From positions 186,001 through 250,000 of the forward strand of contig NZ_LXKN01000018.1 in NCBI RefSeq assembly GCF_001692325.1: DNA of 64,000 bases, in the 5' to 3' direction. The position numbers were made by a program, and so were the translations under genes. Source of the stretch: Rhizobium sp. AC27/96. GTDB lineage: Bacteria > Pseudomonadota > Alphaproteobacteria > Rhizobiales > Rhizobiaceae. The notes under the pieces are model-generated. The model did not search any database and had not been told where the DNA came from. It was given only the letters and a program-made list of their open reading frames with translations. Positions 38,315-46,416 of this stretch are shown in pieces; the stretch's first letter is position 1, and each line of letters starts with the position of its first letter.

Positions 38315-38331
38315 TGCATAATTTTCGCGCA
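38315..38331 (+). promoter_or_regulatory. Candidate NtrC-type enhancer site
   Basis: TGC-N11-GCA, the dyad spacing of NtrC sites, lies about 105 bp upstream of the predicted sigma-54 start site, a normal enhancer distance. The inner bases match the consensus poorly, so this is tentative. Confidence 0.3.
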
Positions 38332-38402
38332 ACTGGATCTATCCTCGCTTTCAGCAGGCCGAAGATCAATAGGCAATCAAATAAAATCAATGTGTTACAA
38401 TC

Positions 38403-38417
38403 TGGCATGCCGTTTGC
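38403..38417 (+). promoter_or_regulatory. Sigma-54 (RpoN) promoter of the guanidine operon
   Basis: TGGCATGCCGTTTGC has GG and GC dinucleotides separated by exactly 10 bases, as in the -24/-12 consensus TGGCAC-N5-TTGC. The predicted transcription start, about 12 bp after the GC, falls just before the riboswitch. Nitrogen-limitation control fits genes that release ammonia from guanidine. Confidence 0.65.
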
Positions 38418-38433
38418 TTCTCCTCTGCCGAGT

Positions 38434-38546
38434 TGGTGGCTAGGGTTCCGGCGCTTCCGTAGGGAGCGTGACTGGTCCGAGAGCTGCCACCGGTTGGGGG
38501 AGAAATCCCACCGGGTGCACGGCGGGATAAAAGCCCGGGAGACCTC
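38434..38546 (+). promoter_or_regulatory. Guanidine-I (ykkC) riboswitch
   Basis: The three most conserved blocks of the ykkC class are present in order: CTAGGGTTCCG (38440-38450), ACTGGTCCGAGAG (38471-38483) and GGGATAAAAGCCCGGGAGA (38524-38542), with pairing segments between. The aptamer binds guanidinium and switches on downstream genes. The next genes encode guanidine uptake and degradation, which agrees. Confidence 0.95.
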
Positions 38547-38553
38547 GTAAGCC

Positions 38554-38592
38554 AAGGGATTGGCGGCGCGATGGTCTTTGCCGATCCCTTTT
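38554..38592 (+). terminator. Riboswitch expression-platform hairpin (conditional terminator)
   Basis: AAGGGAT (38554-38560) pairs with ATCCCTT (38584-38590), with adjacent GGC/GCC extending the stem, and the 3' side runs into TTTT. It follows the aptamer directly and ends ~30 bp before the first gene. Ligand binding probably prevents its formation. Confidence 0.6.
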
Positions 38593-38619
38593 GATGAAAA
38601 AAGCAAAAGGGGAATTTCT

Positions 38620-39693
38620 ATGCAGACTTTTTCGAAGATCCTTTCCGTAACCGCTCTTTCGATGTCGCTGGCTCTCGGCCTTGGTTCCGCCGCCAGTGCC
38701 GCACCCAAGACCAGCTTCAAGGTGGCCTGGTCGATCTATGTCGGCTGGATGCCCTGGGGCTACGCCGCCGACCACGGCATCGTCAAGAAATGGGCCGACA
38801 AATACGGCATCAACATCGAGGTCACCCAGTTCAACGACTATGTCGAGTCGATGAACCAGTACACGGCAGGCGCCTTCGATGCCGTGACGCTCACCAATAT
38901 GGACGGACTTTCGATCCCGGCAGCGGGCGGCGTCGACACGACCGCCGTCATCGTTGGCGACTTCTCTAACGGCAATGACGCGGTCATCCTCAAGGACAAG
39001 ACCAGCCTTGCTGACATCAAGGGCCAGAACGTCAATCTTGTACAATATTCCGTCTCCCATTACCTGCTCGCCCGCGCGCTCGACAGCATCAAGCTGACCG
39101 AACGCGACGTGAAGGTGGCCAACACCTCGGACGCCGACATGGTCGCAGCCTACAAGACACCGGATGTCTCCGCCGTCGTCACCTGGAACCCGCTGGTCTC
39201 GACCATCCTGGAAGATCCCACCGCCAAGAAGGTGTTCGACAGTTCACAGGTGCCGGGCGAGATCATCGATCTGATGGTCGCTAACAGCAATGTGCTCAAG
39301 GACAATCCGAACTTCGGCAAGGCTCTCGCCGGCATCTGGTACGAAACGGCAGCGCTGATGAAGGCCGACACGCCGGAAGGCAAGGCCGCCCGCGAGGCGA
39401 TGGGCGCGGCTTCAGGTACCGATCTCAAGGGCTTTGAGGCGCAGCTGGCTGCCACCAAGCTCTTCGACAAGCCGGCTGACGCCGTTGCCTTCACCGCATC
39501 GCCGAGCCTGCCCAAGACGATGGATCTCGTTCGCAACTTCCTGTTCCAGAAGGGCCTGCTCGGCAGTGGCGCTGCCTCCGCCGATGTCATCGGCATCGAA
39601 ATGCCGGACGACAAGGTTCTCGGTGATGGCAACAACATCAAGCTGCGCTTCACCGAGACCTACATGAAGGCCGCCGCCGACGGTTCGCTCTGA
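38620..39693 (+). CDS. Guanidine ABC transporter substrate-binding protein (SsuA/NrtA-like)
   Basis: 357 residues with a Sec signal peptide ending near ASAAPK. The mature protein has the SsuA/THI5-like binding fold: WSIYVGWMPWGYAADHGIVK, FDAVTLTNMD and VVTWNPLVSTILED. Proteins of this type next to urea/guanidine carboxylase under a guanidine riboswitch are taken to bind guanidine. The ATG at 38620 has AAGGGGA upstream; a 20-codon extension would start inside the terminator hairpin. Confidence 0.88.
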   Translation: MQTFSKILSVTALSMSLALGLGSAASAAPKTSFKVAWSIYVGWMPWGYAADHGIVKKWADKYGINIEVTQFNDYVESMNQYTAGAFDAVTLTNMDGLSIPAAGGVDTTAVIVGDFSNGNDAVILKDKTSLADIKGQNVNLVQYSVSHYLLARALDSIKLTERDVKVANTSDADMVAAYKTPDVSAVVTWNPLVSTILEDPTAKKVFDSSQVPGEIIDLMVANSNVLKDNPNFGKALAGIWYETAALMKADTPEGKAAREAMGAASGTDLKGFEAQLAATKLFDKPADAVAFTASPSLPKTMDLVRNFLFQKGLLGSGAASADVIGIEMPDDKVLGDGNNIKLRFTETYMKAAADGSL

Positions 39694-39754
39694 GCAAAAG
39701 GCCCACCGGCGGCGCGATGGCGCCGCCCCGTTCCTTCATCTTCGGAGCACTCCC

Positions 39755-40573
39755 ATGCGTTGGATCAACACCAGGCCGAGCCCGGGCGCGCAGCTTGCCT
39801 TGACGCTGCTGCCCTTCGCGCTGCTGATTATCGCCTACACCATCGGCTCGGCTGAACGACTTGCCGTAAATGCCAACGACAAGCTGCTACCCAGCCTCGC
39901 CGGCTTTGCCGACGCCATCAACCGCATGGCCTTCATCGCCGATCCGCGCACGGGAGACTATCTGCTGTGGTCAGACACGGGGGCAAGCTTGGTGCGGCTG
40001 CTATCCGGGCTCGGCATATCGACGGCGATCGCACTTTGCATCGGCATGCTCATCGGCATGCTGCCCTATCTCAGGGCCCTGCTCTCGCCTTTCGTCGCCG
40101 TCATCTCGATGGTGCCGCCGCTGGCGCTTCTGCCGATTCTCTTCATCGCCATGGGCCTCGGCGAGACGTCGAAGATCGCGCTGATCGTCATCGGCGTCAC
40201 CCCGACGATGATACGCGATCTGGCCCTGAAGGCTCTGGAACTGCCGCGCGAGCAGATCGTCAAGGCCGAAACGCTCGGCGGCTCCTCCTGGCAGATCGCC
40301 CTTCGCGTCGTGCTGCCGCAGATCCTGCCACGGCTGATCACCTGCCTGAAACTGCAGCTCGGTCCGGCCTGGCTGTTCCTGATCGCCGCTGAGGCGATCT
40401 CCTCGGACGCCGGCCTCGGCTACCGCATCTTCCTCGTCCGCCGATACCTGTCGATGGACGTGATCTTTCCCTATGTCGTCTGGATCACGCTGCTCGCCGT
40501 GCTCATGAACTATCTGCTCGATCGCATTCGCATCGCCGTCTTCCCCTGGTCGGAACTGGAGAAGCAGGCATGA
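39755..40573 (+). CDS. Guanidine ABC transporter permease
   Basis: 272 residues with about six helices, SsuC/TauC-type. The EAA loop that contacts the ATPase is visible as EQIVKAETLGGSSWQIALRV followed by LPQILP. It forms the inner-membrane channel for the binding protein upstream, and its stop overlaps the ATPase start as ATGA. Confidence 0.9.
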   Translation: MRWINTRPSPGAQLALTLLPFALLIIAYTIGSAERLAVNANDKLLPSLAGFADAINRMAFIADPRTGDYLLWSDTGASLVRLLSGLGISTAIALCIGMLIGMLPYLRALLSPFVAVISMVPPLALLPILFIAMGLGETSKIALIVIGVTPTMIRDLALKALELPREQIVKAETLGGSSWQIALRVVLPQILPRLITCLKLQLGPAWLFLIAAEAISSDAGLGYRIFLVRRYLSMDVIFPYVVWITLLAVLMNYLLDRIRIAVFPWSELEKQA

Positions 40574-41391
40574 GCGAGCTCAGGATCGAAAAGGTCTGGA
40601 AGGAATATGGCGACCAGATCGTGCTCGAGGACGTGTCGCTGACCGTGGATTCCCGCGCCTTCGTGGCGCTGGTCGGCCCCTCCGGCTGCGGCAAGTCGAC
40701 CTTCCTGCGCATGCTCTTGGGACAGGAACAACCGACCAGGGGCAACATCCTTCTCGACGGCGCCGCGCTGCCGTCAGAGCCCGGCGCCGATCGTGGTGTC
40801 GTCTTTCAACGCTACTCGGTTTTTCCGCATCTGACCGTGCTCGGCAATGTCCTGCTCGGCAAGGAGCTCACCGCTTCGCGCTACAAGGCGAGGCTCTTCG
40901 GTGCGGCGCGCCGGAGCGCCCTCGATGAAGCCCGTCAGCTGATCGCAGAAGTCGGCTTGGCCGGCGCGGAAAACAAGTACCCGGCCCAGCTTTCCGGCGG
41001 CATGCAACAGCGCCTCGCGCTTGCCCAGGCACTGATCATGCGGCCGAAGGTGCTGCTGCTCGACGAGCCCTTCGGTGCGCTCGATCCGGGCATCCGCGCC
41101 GAAATTCATACACTGATGAAGCGGCTATGGCACGAAACACAGATGACCGTCGTCATGGTCACCCATGACATGCGCGAGGCCTTCACGCTCGCCACCCGCG
41201 TCGTCGCCTTCGAGCGCCGCCGCGACCGGCCGGAAGAAAAGGAGCGCTACGGCGCGACCATCACCAAGGACATTTCCATCTGGCCGCCGCGCATTGCCGG
41301 CGCAGCCTCGATCTTCAGCCCCGACCGGGACGGCCCGGTCACTTCCCTGGGGCATAGCCGGGACGACCTGGCACCATTGGGAGACATTTAG
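40570..41391 (+). CDS. Guanidine ABC transporter ATP-binding protein
   Basis: 273 residues. Walker A is GPSGCGKST, the Q-loop region [15 protein letters not shown], the signature [15 protein letters not shown], Walker [13 protein letters not shown], and the H-loop MVTHDMREA. SsuB/TauB-type ATPase. The C-terminus has an extra ~50 residues after the H-loop (from [12 protein letters not shown]), a feature of this operon's orthologues. Confidence 0.92.
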   Translation: MSELRIEKVWKEYGDQIVLEDVSLTVDSRAFVALVGPSGCGKSTFLRMLLGQEQPTRGNILLDGAALPSEPGADRGVVFQRYSVFPHLTVLGNVLLGKELTASRYKARLFGAARRSALDEARQLIAEVGLAGAENKYPAQLSGGMQQRLALAQALIMRPKVLLLDEPFGALDPGIRAEIHTLMKRLWHETQMTVVMVTHDMREAFTLATRVVAFERRRDRPEEKERYGATITKDISIWPPRIAGAASIFSPDRDGPVTSLGHSRDDLAPLGDI

Positions 41392-41393
41392 TC

Positions 41394-42212
41394 ATGCAAC
41401 ATATCAGACGTTCGCCGGAAGAAATCGCCGCCAATCGCGCGCGCTATCAGGAACACCAGAGGAAGGGCCTCGAATTCGCGCCGAAGGCACTGCCGGCTCC
41501 AAGCCCCCTTCCCGCCCCGCCGATCGACGCGGCGTTGATCGTTCACGAGGAGATCATTCCCGGCGGCTGGTATTGGTCGACGCGCATCAAGCACGGCGAG
41601 ACATTGCGCATCGCCCTGCAGCAGGGTTTTTCGACCGTCTCGCTCGTCGCCTGGAATGCGGCAGATACCAGCGAGCGGCTGAACCTGCCCGATACGGTGA
41701 AGATGCAGTGGACCACCGCCCTGTCGAAAGGCCGGGTGATCTTCTCCGACATGGGCCGGGTGATGTTTTCCGTGACGGAAGATTCGTCCGGCGCCCATGA
41801 TTGCCTGATGGGCGGCTCCACGGCCGCGTCCAATCTCGCGAAATATGGCGAGGGCACGCGCAACACCCGCGACAACCTCGTTCTGCTCACAACCAAGGCC
41901 GGGCTCGACAGGCGGGATATCCCGGCGGCGCTTTCGCTCTTTGCTCCGGTCCGCGTCGATCCGGCCGGCAAGTTCGTGTGGAAACCCGACCTGCTGCAAG
42001 ATGGCGACTATATCGAGCTTCGCGCCGAGATGGACATGATCGTCGGCCTCTCCAATTGCCCGCATCCGCTCGACCCCAACCCTGCCTATCGGCCCAATCC
42101 GGTAACAGTCACCCGCATCGGCGCGCTCGAACCAAGCGCCGACGACCTTTGCCGGACGGCAACCGCCGAAGCCGTGCGCGGCTTTGAAAACAACGCGCTG
42201 GCGGCGATCTGA
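41394..42212 (+). CDS. Carboxyguanidine deiminase subunit, UAAP1-type (DUF1989)
   Basis: 272 residues. Formerly 'urea carboxylase-associated protein 1'. The DUF1989 core includes LRIALQQGFSTVSLVAWNAA, FSDMGRVMFSVTEDSSGAHD and the Cys-containing ISNCPHP-type block (GLSNCPHPLDPN). Work on these operons reassigned the UAAP1/UAAP2 pair as the deiminase converting carboxyguanidine to allophanate and ammonia. It begins two bases after the ATPase stop. Confidence 0.88.
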   Translation: MQHIRRSPEEIAANRARYQEHQRKGLEFAPKALPAPSPLPAPPIDAALIVHEEIIPGGWYWSTRIKHGETLRIALQQGFSTVSLVAWNAADTSERLNLPDTVKMQWTTALSKGRVIFSDMGRVMFSVTEDSSGAHDCLMGGSTAASNLAKYGEGTRNTRDNLVLLTTKAGLDRRDIPAALSLFAPVRVDPAGKFVWKPDLLQDGDYIELRAEMDMIVGLSNCPHPLDPNPAYRPNPVTVTRIGALEPSADDLCRTATAEAVRGFENNALAAI

Positions 42213-42227
42213 GCGAGGAGCGATATC

Positions 42228-42878
42228 ATGACCACTTTCATCCAGACTGCATCCAGCCGCACCCTCGAGAACACAGTGCAGGATCACTCGATTGCTGCCG
42301 AAGCACCCTTCTCGACCATCATTCGCGAGGGCCAGACCCTGCGCATCGAGGATAGTTACGGCCAGCAGGCAATCGATACGCTGTTCTACAATGCTGAGGA
42401 TCACTCCGAGCGCTATTCCAGCCAGGACACCATGCGCGAGCAGAGTGCAGCCTATATCACCACAGGGACTCGCATCGTCTCCAATGAAGGACGGGTGATG
42501 CTGACCATGAGCGCCGACAGTTGCGGGCGTCATGACACCTCGGCCGGCGCATGCTCCTGCGAGAGCAATACCGTGCGTTTCGGCCACGGCACGAAATATC
42601 TCCATGCCTGCCGCGACAATTTCGTTCTGGAGGTCTCCAGGCACGGCATGGGCAAGCGCGATGTCGTGCCCAACATCAATTTCTTCATGAACGTGCCGAT
42701 CGAACCATCAGGCGAGATGACGATCGTCGACGGCATTTCAGCGCCGGGAGACTATGTCGAGCTGAAGGCGGAGATGGACGTGCTGCTCGTCATTTCCAAC
42801 TGCCCGCAGATCAACAATCCCTGCAACGGCTTCGATCCGACGCCGATCCGGGTTCTCGTCTGGGATGGTGAGGCCTGA
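42228..42878 (+). CDS. Carboxyguanidine deiminase subunit, UAAP2-type (DUF1989)
   Basis: 216 residues, partner of the preceding gene. DUF1989 hallmarks are LRIEDSYGQQAIDTLFYNA, RIVSNEGRVMLTMSADSCGR, ACSCESNTVRFGHGTKY and VISNCPQINNPCNG with conserved Cys residues. The two related subunits are expected to form a heteromeric zinc-type deiminase. It ends one base before the carboxylase ATG, in one transcript. Confidence 0.9.
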   Translation: MTTFIQTASSRTLENTVQDHSIAAEAPFSTIIREGQTLRIEDSYGQQAIDTLFYNAEDHSERYSSQDTMREQSAAYITTGTRIVSNEGRVMLTMSADSCGRHDTSAGACSCESNTVRFGHGTKYLHACRDNFVLEVSRHGMGKRDVVPNINFFMNVPIEPSGEMTIVDGISAPGDYVELKAEMDVLLVISNCPQINNPCNGFDPTPIRVLVWDGEA

Positions 42879-42879
42879 G

Positions 42880-45800
42880 ATGTTCAAGAAGATATTGATC
42901 GCCAACCGAGGCGAGATCGCCGTCCGGATCATCCGGACATTGAAACGCATGGGTATCGCCTCCGTCGTCGTCTATTCGGACGCCGACCGCTTTTCCAAGG
43001 CATCGCTGATGGCCGATGAGGCCGTAAGACTAGGCCCCGCGCCGGCATCCGAGAGCTATCTCAACGTCGAGGCCGTCATCGCCGCCTGCAAGGCAACGGG
43101 CGCCGAAGCCGTGCACCCGGGTTATGGTTTCCTGTCGGAGAACATCGGCTTTGCCGAGCGGCTGGCCGCGGAAGGCATCGTCTTCATCGGCCCAACGCCG
43201 GAAAACATTGCTGCTTTCGGCCTGAAGCACACGGCGCGCGAGCTGGCGCGAGCGAGCGGCGTGCCGCTGCTGCCCGGCAGCGGTCTTGTGGAGACGAGCG
43301 CAGCCGCGCTCGCAGCCGCTATGGAGATCGATTACCCAGTCATGCTGAAATCGACAGCGGGCGGCGGCGGTATCGGCATGCAGCTTTGCGAAGATGCCGA
43401 TAGTCTGAAGTCTGCCTTCGAAAGCGTGCAGCGCACCGCCAAGGCAAGCTTCGGCGACGCGCGCGTCTTTCTCGAGCGCTTCGTCTCCAAGGCCCGCCAC
43501 GTCGAGGTGCAGATCTTCGGAGATGGCGAAGGACGGGTGATCGCGCTCGGCGAGCGTGACTGCTCGCTGCAGCGCCGGAACCAGAAGGTGATCGAGGAAA
43601 CCCCCGCCCCCGGTCTTTCGCGGGCCGTACGAGAGCGCCTGCATGCCGCGGCCGTGGCACTCGGCACCTCCGCACGCTATCAATCCGCCGGGACGGTGGA
43701 ATTCATCTACGATCCGCTGCGCGAGGAATTCTACTTTCTGGAGGTCAACACTCGCCTGCAGGTCGAACATCCGGTCACGGAGACCGTCTACGGTATCGAC
43801 CTGGTAGAATGGATGATCCGCCAAGCGGCTGGCGAGGATGTGATATCGGGCAATGAGGATCTGAAGCCAAGCGGCGCTGCGATCGAAGCCCGCATCTATG
43901 CCGAGATGCCACATGCCGGCTTCCGGCCGAGCGCCGGCCTGTTGACCGAAGTTATCTTCCCGGCGAATGCGCGCGTGGACGGCTGGATCGAAACGGGCAC
44001 GGAAGTCACGCCCTTCTATGATCCCATGCTTGCCAAGGTGATCGTCGCGGCCGAAGACCGGCCGGCCGCAATCGAGAAGCTGCAACATGCGCTTGCCGAG
44101 AGTTCAATCGCCGGCATCGAAACCAATCTCGAATACCTCAAGGCGATTGCAGGATCGGATCTGCTGTCGAGCGGCGATGTGGCGACGACCGCACTCAAGG
44201 ATTTCGCCTTCGTGCCCGATATCATCGAAGTGGTGGCGCCGGGCGCGCAGTCGAGCATTCAGGAATTGCCCGGACGACTGGGCCTCTGGCATGTCGGTGT
44301 GCCGCCGAGCGGCCCCATGGACGAGCGCTCGTTCCGCCATGCCAACAGGCTCGTCGGCAACGCAGATGAGACGGCGGCCCTTGAACTCACCGTATCCGGA
44401 CCGATACTCAGGATCTTCTCGGACATCACCGTTGCGCTCGCGGGCGCGCGCATGCCGATGAGCCTCGACGGCCTCCCTCTGCCGCATGACGAAGCCGTCA
44501 CCATCAAGGCAGGTCAGACGCTTGCCATTGGCGCAATAGAGGGTGCGGGCCAGCGATCCTATCTTGCCGTTGCGGGCGGGTTTGCAGCCCCCGTCATGCT
44601 CGGCTCGAGAGCGACCTTCGGCCTCGGGAAATTTGGGGGCCACGCCACCGGCACGCTCCAGACCGGCCATGTGCTGCGACTGGCACGCGCTCCGCAACTG
44701 CGGGCCAAGGCGGCCGCTTCCCCAGCACCGCTGAGCCGAAGCTGGCAGGTCGGCGTTCTCTACGGTCCGCATGGCGCGCCTGATTTCTTTCTGGAAGATG
44801 ATATCGAGGCGCTGTTCTCGACGGAATACGAGGTGCATTTCAACAGTGCCCGCACCGGCGTACGCCTGATCGGCCCCGCGCCCAAATGGGCGCGCAGCGA
44901 TGGCGGCGAAGCCGGCCTTCATCCCTCCAATCTTCACGACAACGCCTATGCTGTGGGAGCCATCGACTTTACCGGCGACATGCCGATCATTCTTGGCCCG
45001 GATGGCCCAAGCCTTGGCGGCTTCGTCTGCCCTGCCGTCATTGCGCGCGACGAGCAATGGAAGATGGGGCAGTTCAAGCCCGGCGACAAAATCCGCTTTC
45101 ATCCGGCCGCACGTGCGCAAGATCCCATTGCCGGTCCGGTGGTGCAGCGCATCGGCGATGAAGCGGGATCGGCAGTCATCGGCCAGAGCGAGAGCGGCCC
45201 GGTACCCGTCGTCTATCGACGCCAGGGCGATGACAATCTGCTGGTCGAATATGGCGTGATGACCCTCGATATTGCGCTGCGCCTGCGGGTGCACCTGCTG
45301 ATGCAGGCGATCATCGAGGCCCGTTTACCCGGCATTATCGACCTGACACCCGGCATCCGATCGCTGCAGATCCATTATGACGGCACCGCGCTCACGCGAA
45401 TGCGTCTGCTGGGTCTGCTGGCCGAGATCGAGGCAAGCCTGCCGGCCGCGCAGCAGGTCAAGGTCCCGAGCCGCATCGTTCATCTGCCGCTCTCCTGGAA
45501 TGATCCGGACGCCGAGCTCGCAATGCGCAAATATCAGGAACTCGTGCGCCCGAACGCGCCCTGGTGCCCGTCCAATATCGAGTTCATTCGCCGCATCAAC
45601 GGCTTGCCCGATGAGCAGGCCGTTCGCGACATCGTCTTCGATGCCAGCTATCTGGTGCTCGGCCTCGGGGATGTCTATCTCGGCGCGCCGGTCGCAACCC
45701 CGGTCGATCCGCGCCATCGACTGGTGACGACGAAGTACAATCCGGCCCGCACATGGACGCCGGAAAACGCCGTCGGCATCGGCGGCGCCTATATGTGCAT

Positions 45801-46416
45801 CTATGGCATGGAGGGACCGGGCGGCTACCAGCTTTTCGGCCGCACCATCCAGGTCTGGAACAGCTGGCGGCAGACGCCGGTCTTTTCAGAGGGCAAACCG
45901 TGGCTGCTGAACTTCTTCGATCAGGTTCGTTTCTTTCCTGTCACTCATGAGGAGCTGACCGAGGCCCGTGCCGCCTTCCCGCATGGCGGCTATCCGGTTA
46001 AAATCGAGGAGACGGAATTTTCCTACGGTGCCTATGAAGCAGGGCTTGCCCGCGACGCGGCTACCATCGGCGCTTTCAAGTCCAGGCAGCAGGCGGCCTT
46101 CGAAGCGGAACGCCAGCGCTGGAAGGAACTCGGCCTCGACAGCTTCACCGTTGACGAAGGTGGCGGCCCCGGATTGGGCGGCGACATACCCGAAGGCTGC
46201 TTCGGTATCGAAAGTGCCGTGCCCGGCAATGTCTGGAAAATACTCGTCGAAGAGGGCCAGCCGGTTGCGGCCGGCGATACATTGGCCATCATCGAATCCA
46301 TGAAAATGGAAATCAACGTCACAGCACACGCCGCCGGGCGCGTTCGCGATCTGCGCGCCGGCCCAGGACACAATATCAAAGCTGGCGATGTGCTCGTCAT
46401 ACTGGAGGAAATCTGA
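42880..46416 (+). CDS. Guanidine carboxylase (annotated as urea carboxylase)
   Basis: 1178 residues. Residues 1-450 are a biotin carboxylase (MFKKILIANRGEIAVRI, KSTAGGGGIGMQLC, EVNTRLQVEHPVTE). Next is a KipA/AHS2 domain (QELPGRLGLWHVGVPPSGPM), then KipI/AHS1 (LVEYGVMTLDIALRLRVHLL). The C-terminal biotinyl domain has IIESMKMEIN with biotin Lys1142. The enzyme carboxylates guanidine or urea with ATP and bicarbonate; the riboswitch and both deiminase subunits make guanidine the likely substrate. The ATG at 42880 has GGTGAGG upstream; the ORF's GTG five codons earlier is less likely. Confidence 0.9.
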   Translation: MFKKILIANRGEIAVRIIRTLKRMGIASVVVYSDADRFSKASLMADEAVRLGPAPASESYLNVEAVIAACKATGAEAVHPGYGFLSENIGFAERLAAEGIVFIGPTPENIAAFGLKHTARELARASGVPLLPGSGLVETSAAALAAAMEIDYPVMLKSTAGGGGIGMQLCEDADSLKSAFESVQRTAKASFGDARVFLERFVSKARHVEVQIFGDGEGRVIALGERDCSLQRRNQKVIEETPAPGLSRAVRERLHAAAVALGTSARYQSAGTVEFIYDPLREEFYFLEVNTRLQVEHPVTETVYGIDLVEWMIRQAAGEDVISGNEDLKPSGAAIEARIYAEMPHAGFRPSAGLLTEVIFPANARVDGWIETGTEVTPFYDPMLAKVIVAAEDRPAAIEKLQHALAESSIAGIETNLEYLKAIAGSDLLSSGDVATTALKDFAFVPDIIEVVAPGAQSSIQELPGRLGLWHVGVPPSGPMDERSFRHANRLVGNADETAALELTVSGPILRIFSDITVALAGARMPMSLDGLPLPHDEAVTIKAGQTLAIGAIEGAGQRSYLAVAGGFAAPVMLGSRATFGLGKFGGHATGTLQTGHVLRLARAPQLRAKAAASPAPLSRSWQVGVLYGPHGAPDFFLEDDIEALFSTEYEVHFNSARTGVRLIGPAPKWARSDGGEAGLHPSNLHDNAYAVGAIDFTGDMPIILGPDGPSLGGFVCPAVIARDEQWKMGQFKPGDKIRFHPAARAQDPIAGPVVQRIGDEAGSAVIGQSESGPVPVVYRRQGDDNLLVEYGVMTLDIALRLRVHLLMQAIIEARLPGIIDLTPGIRSLQIHYDGTALTRMRLLGLLAEIEASLPAAQQVKVPSRIVHLPLSWNDPDAELAMRKYQELVRPNAPWCPSNIEFIRRINGLPDEQAVRDIVFDASYLVLGLGDVYLGAPVATPVDPRHRLVTTKYNPARTWTPENAVGIGGAYMCIYGMEGPGGYQLFGRTIQVWNSWRQTPVFSEGKPWLLNFFDQVRFFPVTHEELTEARAAFPHGGYPVKIEETEFSYGAYEAGLARDAATIGAFKSRQQAAFEAERQRWKELGLDSFTVDEGGGPGLGGDIPEGCFGIESAVPGNVWKILVEEGQPVAAGDTLAIIESMKMEINVTAHAAGRVRDLRAGPGHNIKAGDVLVILEEI

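Noticed and set aside
41388..42644. 418-codon minus-strand ORF across both DUF1989 genes
   Set aside because: The plus-strand frames carry the conserved DUF1989 blocks and are in operon order; the minus frame is a shadow.
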